Positions 22,739 through 34,181 of a stretch of 64,000 bases of DNA are shown here, one piece after another; position 1 is the first letter of the stretch, and the number at the start of each line of letters is the position of its first letter. Location: the NCBI GenBank assembly GCA_023897205.1, contig JAHWDD010000001.1:5518001-5582000 (forward strand), written 5' to 3'. The notes under the pieces are model-generated. The model searched no databases. It saw only the letters and a program-made list of their open reading frames with translations, and was not told where the DNA came from. The DNA comes from Exophiala sp. HKRS030 (Eukaryota; Ascomycota; Eurotiomycetes; Chaetothyriales; Herpotrichiellaceae). Both the position numbers and the translations under genes were made by a program.

Positions 22739-23101
22739 ATGGTTCTTCCAGCGTCACCTTCGCTCGAATCTCAAAACAGTACGACGATAGACCCGATATC
22801 GCCAATGGCTGAACGAGTATATGCCCCACCTGGACGGGTATCGATTGCTTCACAGGCTCCGGAACCCGAACCTGACATAGATGTCACAACGACCACGACC
22901 ACGGCCACGACCACGACGACAACTCAGGCCTGCACAATTCAACCACAAGAGCCAGCCACGGTCGTCACTGCTCCACCCCCGGCACACGTCAGGACGAACT
23001 TGAGAGGAGGATGTGATGACATGGATGACGGATGTTTTTGGTGCTTATTTTGCACGGGAATGATGGCCTGTTTCACGTGCTGTGAGGAGTACGATATTTA
23101 G
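22739..23101 (+). CDS. Small Thr/Pro-rich protein with Cys-rich C-terminal module, 120 residues
   Basis: The frame is open from 22592, but its first ATG is at 22739, giving 120 residues from MVLPASPS. A disordered middle with a Thr-rich run (about 49-62) precedes Pro-rich spacers. The C-terminus begins at RGGCDDMDDG and continues with CFWCLFCTGMMACFTC, seven Cys within about 27 residues mixed with hydrophobic residues, ending EEYDI. This resembles the CYSTM type of tail-anchored Cys-rich membrane modules linked to stress tolerance, but the match is by eye. No intron is needed. An upstream exon cannot be excluded. No operon-like partner is visible. Confidence 0.55.
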   Translation: MVLPASPSLESQNSTTIDPISPMAERVYAPPGRVSIASQAPEPEPDIDVTTTTTTATTTTTTQACTIQPQEPATVVTAPPPAHVRTNLRGGCDDMDDGCFWCLFCTGMMACFTCCEEYDI

Positions 23102-23359
23102 GAGCTATTGACATGTTGAACCATTCAACGAATAGATGCAATAAACGAGATCTTCGACGCTAGGGCAATGGTTCATATGCGCACAGGAGTCAGTTCTACG
23201 TTAGGAAGGAGGCTGAAAACGTCACAGTAGTTTGGTACGACAACGACCATTGGCACTGTTTATCCAACATTTAGTGGCGTGGGATGGACAGCAGCAAAAT
23301 CAAATGTCATGAGGGTAGATTGAACGACTTCATGGCTTCATCTTGCCGATGGCCTGCTC

Positions 23360-24774
23360 TCAGGCGTGAGCTCCAGCCAGAGGAATAACACCTGACGGAG
23401 GACTTCCTGCACCCACAAAGGTATCCACACGTCCTTTGGTCGCGGCCAAGACGCCCTGAAGCTGCTGGCCGGAAGCTCGACTTGAGAGAACCATCTCCCG
23501 ACCTCTGGGCAAGATGTTGCTAGCATACTCCTGCAACAGATCCTCGGGCGCCTGGGGGACACCACCTGCCTTGATCAACAACCTACCCAGGTCACAGGCA
23601 TCACGGATGGCGGTGTTTGCCCCCTGCCCACGAAATGGGACCATCGTGTGAACAGCATCGCCGAGGAGGGTGACTCGGCCACGAGGGAGCTGTCTGGGTG
23701 ACACGTACTCGATGAATCGAGGTGGCCGGGTGAGCATACCTTCGACTCCCGTGTAGTCGATTATCTTGGTCAGAAACGGTGCAAAGTTCTCGGTCAGTTT
23801 CTTGCTCCTGTCGAACAATTCCTGTCTGGTTGCATTCTGAACCCACTCCGCTTCTGCTGCCCATTCGCTCTGAGTTTCGCCCTGGCTGGCATAGGCTCCC
23901 GCCCAGTAGTAAGAGGCAGAAGATCTATCGGCTTGGATCTCCCTGGGTCCAATCATCTTTGATTTCGTCAGCAAGGTGTGGTAGGTAGACTTCGTATGTA
24001 TCCAAACAAGAACTGGCTAGGATTGCTTACATATCGTATCGTTGGTCCAGCGGCCAAAATACCTGCAGAGGAGAAGTCGTGTATTGGTTCAAATTGCTCT
24101 CGCGACAACTCGCATTGTCCGAATATGGGAATCCATTGGCTCGGCTCGAGTTTGGCGGCGTCGGGTTCGGTGTAGCCTGCCAAAAGTTGTTCTCGGACTT
24201 TGGAACGAAGTCCATCACCGCCAACAAGCATACAGCCTCGGGCGGAAGTACCGTCGGTGAAAAACGCCGTGACCCCTTCCGCGTCCTCCTCGTAGTGTGA
24301 GAAGATCTTGCCGACCTGCAGGTCAAGATGCTGAGAAAAGTACTCACGCAAACGTTGACGATCGCCCCTGATGAGATGTCCCGGTTCGTCGGGGAGGCGA
24401 TTCCCCAGAACAGCCATGATCTGGCCAGACGCTGCTTGGACGATCGTCATGGTGTCTTTGTTGACTCCAATGTTGTGATTTACGCTCGTCGTGTGAATGT
24501 CACCGAGATCATCTGAGATCAGCGGCGGTAGCTCGTGCAGCGCTCTGAGGTAGATAGCATTGTCAGCAAACCATGTCCCAATAGATGCAAGTCCTGCTTA
24601 CTCAATCAAGGCAAATGACCATCCTTGACGGCGAGGATCAATCTTATCATCACGCTCAAAGATTTGGAATGGAATGTCATGTTTCCTCAGGATTTGTGCC
24701 AGTGCAAGATTCCCAGGGCCAGCCCCGATGACAAGGACATCCTTCTGGTTGGTCGCAGCGGAATTACTGCTCAT
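23360..24774 (-). CDS. FAD-dependent monooxygenase (PHBH-type, class A flavoprotein)
   Basis: Exons 24774-24602, 24544-24031 and 23956-23360 (donors GTAAGC and GTAAGC, acceptors CTCAG and CAAAG, phases consistent) give 427 residues. Class A flavoprotein monooxygenases use NAD(P)H and O2 to hydroxylate small, often aromatic substrates. Visible motifs are the Rossmann GAGPGN at about 17-22 with the acidic end FERD, the DG motif (GGDGLRSKV), and the C-terminal GD motif (LLGDAVHTMVPF) followed by GQGANTAIRDA. All FAD-binding signatures are intact. No membrane segment is obvious. The gene stands alone: no cyclase, synthase or methyltransferase flanks it. Substrate is unknown; salicylate-hydroxylase-like or secondary-metabolite roles are both possible. 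Confidence 0.88.
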
Positions 24775-26403
24775 TGTTGGCTTCTCGCGCTGTGGTGCAG
24801 GTACACTCGATTGGTCTTTGAGAAGGCGATAAAAAAATGAAGAACTGAAGTTGAGAGAAGTTGAGAGGAAGTCGATATATCACTCTTGTCGCTTCAAGCA
24901 TGGGAAAGTATGAGAACTTATAGCATGTAAAACGTAAAGCTTCAGACAAGGAGCCTTACCCCAGATAAGTTGTCGGCGTCACAACAACCCCAGGTCCGAC
25001 TTGGACTGAGTAAAAGAAGTGTCCACCCGGCTGGAAAAAATCCTTGTTTGACCCGAGCTCGTTCATCTTGGTATCTCTATCACGTTGAGAAGGCATAAAG
25101 GTGCTGAAAGTCCAAAATCATCCTATGCAGATCACAAGGGACGGAGGTTCGGTAGGACCGTCAAAGATACCGACCTTTCGATGATAGTCTGGGTCATGAC
25201 TGAAGTGGTAGTTGGGACAGGGACTTCTGATTCTTATTTCGACTCCGAGCAGCACTTGAGGACATCGAGATGGTGCGTATATAAGAACAAGGTATGGAGT
25301 GGCTGCCATACTCGTTTCCAGAACCAATGAGCACTCTGGCGCAGTGACTTTCCCGCACGAGGACATGGTTTAGCGCACTTTATGTCAGGTACTCGGCCTC
25401 TGTCGCTTCCCGGCCGAAAACAGGTAACGTAGAATAAGCTAGGATTCGTGGTAGCAAATCCTAGATGTGGTAGTTGTTCCAATGGTACTCCGTAACGTTA
25501 CCACTATCAAAATCCTTATATCGCCTCCAGGGCTATTTGGCTTCATAACTCGGGGCAATTGGGACGCAGAGATACCGATTCGAGACATGAGAGTCTCGTC
25601 AAAGCGGAAGGAACACGCGCGGCTGAAAACGTCTACAAAAGGTCTGCATAACTACTACAAAACTACTACCAATCTCCGTGTCGGTGCATGAAATAAAAAT
25701 GAGTTGGCCCTATTAGGCAACTTCCTTACCATATAAAGAAAGTCTCACAAAGATGACTTCGGGTTGACTTCCGGGCGAGGGCCCAGATTCCTGAGAGAAG
25801 CGAGAGGACGTAACTTTCATCTCGTGGATAAACTCCCTATACTCAAGCAATACTTTATGGTGGCTCACACGTTCAGCCTCGAGGGTCGACAATACGGCGT
25901 AGCGCACTTTGATTGTTTTGTGGCTAATGCCTAGGATGTTCTTTGGTTGAAGAAGTGCGCGAAATGCTACAGCTTTGAGCCGTGTGTACCCTGTAACTGC
26001 CTGGATAGGAATAGCGTGTCGTGAAGGCGGCATGCACAATAGTCAGTCGGCTTACTTAAGCACGGCTTAGGCTTGCTGGGCAATGCTTCGAACCAGCCTC
26101 GATCTACCTGCAACGCAGCGATCTGTATTTTAATGTCGCTTGGTCTTGGATCTGTCTCAATATCTGATGTGGTATCGAGACATGATCAAAAATACTGGAC
26201 TTTGACCTACCGTTGGGTCAGGCTCACGAGGCGGCACTATTCGGCGGTATGACGATGTAGTTGACGAGCTCGCTGGAAGAACCTCTCAACCTCGCGAGGC
26301 ACTCATGGTTGCATAGGATCTTCAATATTCAAAGCAAGAAGATGATGGAACCATCGATCGTAGAAAAAAATCAAAACGACAGCTCAACAACTCATCTCTG
26401 ACA
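24775..26403. other. Intergenic region, no supported gene
   Basis: This 1.6-kb stretch lies upstream of both flanking divergent genes. Short frames on both strands show no family signature. One TACTCCGTA copy lies at 25486-25494. Confidence 0.5.
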
Positions 26404-28078
26404 ATGCCGAGCCGTAAGAAAATAAAGCCTCCATCAAAGTTCTATTTCGTCACATTGCAATCCGAATCCGACGGATCAGGATGGCGAATGAAGAGGTCCC
26501 ACGCGGCAAGGAGCCATGCGGCATATTGGGGCGGGCCTGCTCAGCAACAACACGAAGCCAACAAGGACGCCTTGAGACAGGAAAAGAACATCGACTCCAT
26601 CAATGATGCCGCTGACAAAATCCCCAGTGTGCTGAGCGACAGCAAAGTTGGAGCGTTTCCTTTGGGACCGATGACTATGCAGCGCCGAAGGTCAGCGAGA
26701 GCTGAGAAGATCAAGGACACCTATGCCAAACCCATGGGGACCTCCAGATGTCCGAAGCATATTCAACCGAACTACCTACAATACCTAGTTCCGGCACCTC
26801 TTGATCTTCAGAAGACTGTCTCTTTGTCGACGGCATTCTTGCCAATGTTTAAGTTTTTCGGACAGCAATTTGTTCAGAAATTCATAACGAGTGACCACGA
26901 AGACTATTTGATCATGTTAAGTGGATACCTTTTACTCAGTTACGCACATACCATGGCCTTGACGGGACAGGGAAACAAAACCAAGCTCCTGCAACTCAAG
27001 AGTCAGGTTATCCAGAGGATCAGCGCAAAGATCAAATCTTCAGGCAACTCACTCAGTCCTCGATCTTTGACGGGAATTCTAGCTCTTGGTGCACCAATCG
27101 TCTGCCTAACTTCCCAGGATTTGCCTCAATCTTTGAGTATGTGGGAGTATATCAATGCATCCCAACAAGGAGACTTTTTGTGCTGCAGAGATTCCGCCGA
27201 AACGGCAAAACGCGCTCTCGATGAACGACTTGTTCATCGCCAGGCAATGCGCAATCTCTTCTCAAGAAGCAGCGCCACGTTCCAGGATGTGGACAGCATT
27301 CATCTACTGGGCTTTGTCTCCAATTATATGAATGTGTATGTCTCCACCGGACCGTTTGTGCATTATAAGACTCTGCTGACAGGAATGTGGTAGATCATTA
27401 GCCATCGATGCTGCGGATCACATGGATACTCCACTAGCCAATATCGAAGACCTCTTTCCGACTCTTGACGACCTCAAAGATACTCCTCTGCCTGCCCAGT
27501 GGACTTCTCCATTAACTCACCAGTGGCATTGTCCCAAGCCTATAACGCAACCCGATTCAGAGATGGTGACACTGGCCGACTTGATTCATTGCTGGTTGGC
27601 AACCTTTGTTGACGGAGACGGCAACAGCTTGTCACCCACTGACGAACTATTAATGAAACGGGCGGAATTGCGTCGTAAAGCTGAAATTCACACAGCCGCA
27701 GCGCGACCGCCCAGAACCGAATTGGAAGCTATGTATGAGTGTTGTCGATGGGCAAGTTTGATGCTGTTGACAGTCGACAAGTTAGCTGTCCCTATGTATG
27801 TCGCCGCAAGGCATGTCAAAATCAAACCAAGACTTATACGTTGTCTTCGTATGACTGATTTGACAAACCTTTGGGGTTTCCACAGAGGCCTGCTCTTCTG
27901 GGTGGCGGCTATTTGCCAGTTCTCGACGGTGGGCCAGTGTTTTCCTCTGCTCTGCACCACCCTTTTTGCGCGTTTTGCGCAAGAGCTTGCAATGTCGGAA
28001 GATTGTGCTCAGATCGCGGTCAAGCCTTTGAAGGGGCTGAAACAGTTCGAAGGTCTCTGTTGTCAAGCCAGGCGCTGA
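26404..28078 (+). CDS. Fungal regulator-like protein without zinc cluster (Fungal_trans_2/DUF3468-like)
   Basis: Exons 26404-27335 and 27394-28078 (donor GTATGT, acceptor GGTAG, phase 2) give 538 residues from MPSRKKIKPPSKFYFV. The N-terminus carries the basic RSHAARSHAAYW block that I associate with a large family of ascomycete accessory proteins. These share the C-terminal helical domain of C6 transcription factors but lack the Zn2Cys6 DNA-binding cluster. The central and C-terminal parts are helical, with MLSGYLLLSYAHTMAL near 180 and LWGFHRGLLFWVAAIC near 485. No signal peptide or long membrane span is convincing. The unspliced first frame ends at 27393 after an intron-derived tail. Function is unknown, and whether it binds DNA is unclear. 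Confidence 0.75.
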
Positions 28079-30054
28079 ATTCGATGGTTAAAGCGCCAAA
28101 GTGCCGCACGAATGGACCGCCGGGATGGGATCGCACCCGGGGTAGCGAGTGACGCTTGTTCGCATCATCCCTTTCAGAAGGTCCAGGCAAAAAGATTACA
28201 GGACAAATAGATTGCCCAGGACTGACTCAGCCAGTACGAACGAGGTTGGTCCCAAAACCGCGTGTTTATACAGGTAATGAGGACAATATAATGGCACGAA
28301 ATACCTCTGATTTCTTGACCATGGGCCGACTAAGGACTTAGCAATGAGCGTTAGTAGGCATCAATGGTGTGAGAAGCAGACGCCGCGAGTCTCCCAAGAA
28401 CAGTTCATTTGGGTGTCCAGATAGACTTGTGCTTCCGAGTAAGTGATGTATTGATGTCCAAGAAAAGATGGGTCTGTCCACGAGATTGCAAAATCTCTGG
28501 ATGTGACAGACGTTGATTGAGCTTCAAGAGATACACGTAACACATAAATTGACAAGTATTAATAGCAGCAAATATGATTTTGGCACATGTCCCTGTCAAG
28601 GGGACCTTCATCAAAAGCTCGCAAAGTCTATCCCTACCGCGTCTGTGTGTCGACATGAAAATGCAGCTTCAAAAGAGCAAAAGAAGGATGATCAAGCCCA
28701 GGATTTGAACAGGAGGCTGCCGGAAGTGTCGCAGCAGTAAGAGATCGACAGGGATCTCGGGATTAATTGCTTGGTGATCGATTGGATCGCCAAAGCCTTG
28801 AGATTACTGGACGATCCGGCTCTCGCCTTCGCTTGTGGGCAGCTGCAATACTCGCCGTAGAGTACTCCAGCGGTACGTGTTACGTGGCCGACAGGGAGTC
28901 GGGTGTCTCGTCAAACATTAGGGCTGATCGTCCTCGGTAGGAGGAAATTCGGTACGTGTAATTGGCGATACTCTGAGCAGTACAATACTTCTTCGTGCTA
29001 TCAGGTGTTCGTGCTCGTCCGTCCATCAGGATACTTTGCACAGCCCCTTATACTCCATAGATGTTGTGAGACCTGCATGCCAGCATGTGATATGTTGAAA
29101 AGGTCGAGAATACTGTTGTAGTGATCTATGTCCCATCAATTAGCAATAAAAATTGAGGTGCGTCGAGACATCTGGGGCTTATGGGAGAGCAATGCCTGGC
29201 GGTGTTTCAGACTAGGTATCAGTCGTAACCATGGTGGACGCCACAACCGTGGACACCCATGCTCCGGGCCTCACAGTGCCCCAGCACTGGATGGGCGAAG
29301 GATGATTGACAGGCGTGACATGCCAGGATGTTTTTACCCAAGACCAGCAAGCGTGGGTAACAAAGGGCGCAGGCGGATTGAACTGAGGCTGTGAGTGGCC
29401 ACGATGCCTGCGGTTCCTGAATTCCCTCGTCCAAACAATCATCATTTCTTCCCTGTCGCTCCAGTTTTTCCAGTTCCACCAACTTCCCCCCTTCGTCATC
29501 TCGATTCCATCGCCAGCGAAAATATCATCACACTGCAGACGCATTGGGAATTCGGTCACGGAATCCGCCGCAGGCTTCAGGGTCAAGGGAGGGAGAAAAA
29601 AACGTGAGCAAGAGAGAGCATTCGAGAGACATACGACCTCATTTCATATCTCCTTTCACGTTCAACATATTTCTTTGTGCTCGTTCCCTCTATTTTCATT
29701 ATTGTTCACATACAGCATCACGATCTAGCTGCGGCTACTGACACTTCTTTTGTCTCCGCAACTTCATCTCCATCGTCCTACATACGTAAACCACCACTTT
29801 CGTTGATCGTCGCCATCGTTTTCTACTGTACATTCATCTGCGAACACCCGTTTGACCGAATACATTCGCTTGAACCTCAAACAGAACAACACAGCTCTCT
29901 GGGAGACTGCTTCAATTCATCAGTCGCACCTCCGTCTCTCTGGCAGAGCGTCCTCGACTTCCCGATCGGCTACTGAGCAGATCATTTCACTGGGGCTTCA
30001 CTGCCCACAATCTTTTCTTCACTTGCTCCGCTCGGTGACATCACCCGCACAGAC
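28079..30054. other. Gene-poor interval upstream of the MscS-like channel
   Basis: This is 2 kb without a supported gene. The last 600 bases are strongly pyrimidine-rich on the plus strand and probably form the promoter and 5' UTR of the channel. Two spots faintly resemble tRNA T-arms (near 28120 and 28700), but no cloverleaf can be completed. Confidence 0.5.
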
Positions 30055-32928
30055 ATGTCACATAAGGGCTATAACAGATTTTCAAGAGAAGGATTTCAAC
30101 CACTTACTCACAAGACATCCAGAGACAGAACCATGAGCAATCCCAACGATATCACCATCGATATCCCCATGACCCGGGTCACCACCGCCGGCAGTGCCAC
30201 TGGTGCCCGGAAGCAAGGCCTCTCTCCTAGCCGTGCGGACCAAAATACAGACTCGAGCGAAGGGCTTAATGAAAAGACCGAAGAGCACCACTATTTCAAC
30301 AGAGGTCCGGAGGGAAGACGGAGAAGATACAAAGATCAAGGGCTGGAGAACAAGACGCGTGACGATGGCAAATTGAACGCTGCTGGCAGAATTTACATGA
30401 AAATCTACAATTCCTCGGTCATCACTCGCTACTTCATCTACGTCGCGCCGCTGGCATTGGCAATCGCCATTCCCATCGTCATTGGTGCCACTGCTGCTCC
30501 CAATGCACGCATTGGAGGGGTCAAGATTGTATGGTTCTTCTCTTGGATCGAGGTATTATGGGCGTCTTTGTGGGGTTCAAAGCTGCTGGCCAGATTTTTG
30601 CCTTACTTGTTCCAATTCTTCAGCGGCGTCGTCAGTTCTGGCACACGGAAGTATGCTTTGGTCCTGACCGCCCTCGAAATTCCCCTGTCTCTGGTAGGAT
30701 GGGCAGTCGTCTCATTGACCACTTTTGTTCCGATCATGACCCTGAATCCCGACCAGAGAGCGCGCGGAGAAACGGGTCTCAAGGATTGGGAATCCATCGT
30801 CAAGAACATCCTCTTCGCCTGCTTGTTCTCAACTTTGATCTTCTTAGGCGAGAAATTGCTTATCCAGCTTCTCTCAATCAGCTATCACCGAAAGACTTTC
30901 GATGACAGAATCAAGGAATCCAAATACAATATACACCTTATCACAATCCTCTACGATGCGTCGCGGAAGATGTTTCCCATGTATTCGCGAGAGTTCCTAG
31001 AGGAAGATTACCTAATCAACGACATCCTGGATCTCGCCGACGCCAGCAAACGGACAAGTCTTCTGAAAGGTCACAAGAGATCTGGCTCTGCAACTCCCAT
31101 GAGACTTATTCAGAACGTTGCTCGTGTGGGTGACAAGGTAACATCAGCCTTTGGGAATGTCGCCCAAGAGATCACCGGAAAGAAGGTCTTCAACCCAACA
31201 GCGTCACATTCTATCGTTGTGCAAGCACTCGAGCGAAAGCACTCGGCAGAGGCTCTAGCTAGGCGTATCTGGATGTCCTTTGTTCTTGAAGGCAAAGACG
31301 CGCTCGGAATTGACGATCTAGTCGACGTTCTTGGCTCGGAACAGGAGAATGAAGCTCACGAAGCCTTCGAAGTTCTCGACGTGGATGGCAACGGTGACAT
31401 TTCACTGGACGAGATGATTCTTCGTGTCACAGAGTTTGGCCGACAACGTCAATCCATCGCAAGCAGCATGCACGACGTTGATCAAGCCATTCATGTGCTT
31501 GACAACCTGCTATGCACGGTTGTCTTTGTGGCTGTAATTTTCATCTTCGTTGCCTGGCTGAACAAAAACTTCACAACAACGTTGGCGACTGCAGGTACCG
31601 CGTTGCTCTCAATGTCTTTCGTCTTCGCGGTCAGCGCCCAGGAGATTCTCGGTTCTTGCATCTTTCTATTTGTCAAGCATCCATTCGACGTGGGTGACAG
31701 AGTAGACATTACCGATAATCAGTATGTGGTGGAACGCATGTCGCTATTGTACACAGTCTTCCGACGTGTCAAAGACCAGAGACGAACACAGGTTCCCAAC
31801 ATTGTCCTCAACGCTCTATGGATTGACAACATTTCCCGCAGCAAAGCGATGCGAGAGCAGATCAGCATTTTTGTCAGCTTTGACACCACTTTCGAAGACA
31901 TTGATCTTCTAAAGAAAGAAATGACCCTCTTCGTCCGCGACAAGGACAACGCCCGTGACTTCCAGCCGGACATCGATATTGAAGTGCTAGATGTGTCTGA
32001 CCAGAGTAAGATGGAGCTGAGGCTCGAGATTCGTCACAAGTCCAACTGGGCCAATGAATCAGTGCGGGCGGCTAGGCGAAGCAAGTTCATGTGTGCGCTT
32101 ACTCTGGCCTTGCGGAAGATCCCTCTCTACGGTCCTGGTGGCTTTTTCCCTCCTGCTGGTGACAAAGCGAATCCAACATACTCTGTCACCATCACCGATG
32201 ATATTGCGAAGAAGAATGCGGTAGAGTTCGATGACGCCAAGGACAAGAGCAGATTGGTACCTTTAAAGTCCCCAGAACGGGATCAGAACAACCTGGAAAA
32301 GACAGAATCTCAGAAGACTGATTTTCTGGGTATGTCAACCGGTGTTGAAGCTTCAGAAGCTGCCGCGCTCAGTCACTTGATCCAGCGAGACGTTGCGGTC
32401 GATCCTGCAGAACCACTCGATCAGCACCAAGAGCTTGTTCTGAACAAGCAGCGGTCGCAGGATGTGGAGGAAGTCAAGAACCTCCTGAAACGCGAGTCAA
32501 CGACTGGCCGCCGTCGTGCAGCCCGTCACAGTGGTCTCTCGGTGTCAGAAAGCAACGACCCTTCTCGATTGGGCTCTCGCACTATCCCGACGGTTCCGGG
32601 ACTTTCACCACAAGTTCCCGTCGATGCTTCCCAACGCGAGAGAGTTAGTTATTTTGAAGACACAAACCAACAAACGACTCACCCAACAGCGTCTCAGTCG
32701 GGATGGTCTAATGTGGCTCCGTTGAACTATGGTCAGCAACAGCAACCTTATCGACCCTCTGGCCCTTCGGCATCAGGGTCCCCGCCCGCAGACACGGCTA
32801 GCCCCAGTCGCTATGTGCCTGGCAACGCCTTCTCTCAACAAATGCATTCACCGCCGCAAGTCAGCCGGGTACCGGTGCCGGGGATGCCAGAACTCAAGAA
32901 GAACCTAACGCAAAGTCCCCCACGATAG
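30055..32928 (+). CDS. MscS-family mechanosensitive ion channel with EF-hand
   Basis: Intron-free frame of 957 residues. A second in-frame ATG at 30133 would give 931 and cannot be excluded. The family includes fission-yeast Msy1 and Msy2, Ca2+-regulated ER channels that respond to hypo-osmotic swelling. Several N-terminal membrane segments are visible, for example near 125 (YVAPLALAIAIPIVIG), 155, 190 and 260. An EF-hand (about 435-455) has the loop DVDGNGDISLDE with all calcium ligands present. The MscS pore region follows, with LLCTVVFVAVIFIFVAW near 485 and SAQEILGSCIFLFVKHPFDVGDRV. The last 220 residues are polar, Ser/Pro/Gln-rich and probably disordered. Confidence 0.93.
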   Translation: MSHKGYNRFSREGFQPLTHKTSRDRTMSNPNDITIDIPMTRVTTAGSATGARKQGLSPSRADQNTDSSEGLNEKTEEHHYFNRGPEGRRRRYKDQGLENKTRDDGKLNAAGRIYMKIYNSSVITRYFIYVAPLALAIAIPIVIGATAAPNARIGGVKIVWFFSWIEVLWASLWGSKLLARFLPYLFQFFSGVVSSGTRKYALVLTALEIPLSLVGWAVVSLTTFVPIMTLNPDQRARGETGLKDWESIVKNILFACLFSTLIFLGEKLLIQLLSISYHRKTFDDRIKESKYNIHLITILYDASRKMFPMYSREFLEEDYLINDILDLADASKRTSLLKGHKRSGSATPMRLIQNVARVGDKVTSAFGNVAQEITGKKVFNPTASHSIVVQALERKHSAEALARRIWMSFVLEGKDALGIDDLVDVLGSEQENEAHEAFEVLDVDGNGDISLDEMILRVTEFGRQRQSIASSMHDVDQAIHVLDNLLCTVVFVAVIFIFVAWLNKNFTTTLATAGTALLSMSFVFAVSAQEILGSCIFLFVKHPFDVGDRVDITDNQYVVERMSLLYTVFRRVKDQRRTQVPNIVLNALWIDNISRSKAMREQISIFVSFDTTFEDIDLLKKEMTLFVRDKDNARDFQPDIDIEVLDVSDQSKMELRLEIRHKSNWANESVRAARRSKFMCALTLALRKIPLYGPGGFFPPAGDKANPTYSVTITDDIAKKNAVEFDDAKDKSRLVPLKSPERDQNNLEKTESQKTDFLGMSTGVEASEAAALSHLIQRDVAVDPAEPLDQHQELVLNKQRSQDVEEVKNLLKRESTTGRRRAARHSGLSVSESNDPSRLGSRTIPTVPGLSPQVPVDASQRERVSYFEDTNQQTTHPTASQSGWSNVAPLNYGQQQQPYRPSGPSASGSPPADTASPSRYVPGNAFSQQMHSPPQVSRVPVPGMPELKKNLTQSPPR

Positions 32929-33422
32929 GAGGCAGTTGGATCAACAGAAATGATACAAACGATTTTGAAATAGAATTAGACGAGCTTTGCCCACGTGTGG
33001 CGGAACGATGCTATATGGATGCGGGGTTAATATATGGGATCATCGGCGTTGAATTTTCAAAAATAGCACTTCAAAAGAAAGAAAGTCTTGCTCATATGAG
33101 TGGAAGATGTCAATTAGTTGGTGGATTGCTAATGTCTGATTTCAATGAAAAGATATTCTGGCTACTCGTACGGGTACAATCCAGATCAACACCGACCTTT
33201 CAGTCAGTAAATATTCTTTGAGCGAAAGTCGTATTTTAATCAGACATGAGAATTCTTTCCACCTGATACGGAGTACTCCATAAAGATATATCATATCGAG
33301 AGTAGACACTAAAAGTACAAAGTTGTATACATGGACAGTGGTATAAACCCCAGGTGAGGTAGGTAAAAGCTTACAAGAGCAAAGTGGAGGACGGGGATAT
33401 GTCGACGTTTCGTGTGAAAAGA

Positions 33423-33458
<36 letters not shown>

Positions 33459-33533
33459 TTTTTGATGCGTGCAAAAATCAAAACTTGTCCTTTCTTCCCC
33501 CATGGGCGGCTCACTTTGCGAGTTTTTTTATCA
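32929..33533. other. Intergenic region with microsatellite and a TACGGAGTA copy
   Basis: These 605 bases lie between convergent frames. The stretch holds one TACGGAGTA (33267-33275) and a compound GT/GA microsatellite. I see no gene. Confidence 0.55.
33424..33458. repeat. Compound GT/GA dinucleotide microsatellite
   Basis: About seven GT units run directly into about ten GA units, in non-coding DNA downstream of the channel gene. Confidence 0.9.
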
Positions 33534-33611
33534 TTAATATCTCACAAACACCCCAGAGACCAATCTCGAACGACCACCACTTCCACTTCCACTTCCACTG
33601 CCGGACCGTCG

Positions 33612-33643
<32 letters not shown>

Positions 33644-34181
33644 GATGTTGATCATTCTTATCCTTGCCCTTGTTGGTGGCGGAGGAGGAGGAGGAAGTAT
33701 TACTTCCGGTGGCAGCATTCGAGGAACGGGAAGTATTACTGTCCCTGGTGGACTGATGAGATTGGTGGTTGTTGTTGTTGTTGTTGTTGCTACTCATCAT
33801 TTCTCGACCTTTACCTTTGGGACTGGTGGGTTCGATTTCGGCCTCGACGCCTTGCCTCGTCGTCGTCGTCGTTCTTTGAGGACGTTGACTCGTCGACCTG
33901 ATGGCTGCGTGGTCACTCCAAAAGTCGGTATCAATGTCTTCCAAGGAAAAATCGTCCAAGATGGTTTCTGTCGTTTCTGCTTCTTCTGGGACAAACGAAG
34001 TTCTTTGGTGGTGGTGGTGGTGGTGTTGTTGAGAAGATTCCGGTGAGTCGGTAAAGGACGTAGTGGAAGATGGTCTGGATCCTGATGTTCTTTTCCTTTT
34101 TGGGTCTTTTCGGCTTGATGTCGATGGCTTGTCGTGTGATGTGCTTCTTTGTCGTGAGGATGATGATCCCTCCTCTTCCAT
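33534..34181 (-). CDS. Low-complexity Ser/Gln/Asn/His-rich hypothetical protein
   Basis: A 215-residue frame from the first in-frame ATG at 34181 (MEEEGSSSSRQRS). It contains a His run (about 56-61), a short Asn run, a Gln run of about 11 encoded by a CAA array, and Gly/Ser repeats near the end. The only non-repetitive part is an acidic segment around 80 (LDDFSLEDIDTDFW), which looks like a transactivation or short interaction motif. The basic cluster DPKRKRTSG could be a nuclear signal. I do not recognise it. The long open frame in gene-poor DNA and the trinucleotide repeats make a chance frame possible, so confidence is moderate to low. Confidence 0.4.

Noticed and set aside
25713..26039. 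Minus-strand 108-residue frame upstream of the regulator-like gene
   Set aside because: No recognisable motif, no conserved start and no supporting splice sites; likely a chance frame in intergenic DNA.
26080..26130. Possible tRNA T-arm GGTTCGAAGC on the minus strand
   Set aside because: The stem around the loop does not pair and the upstream 60 bases give no cloverleaf.
28690..28730. tRNA-like T-arm (TTCAAAT context) on the minus strand
   Set aside because: The flanking bases do not form a T-stem, and no D-arm, anticodon arm or acceptor stem can be drawn.
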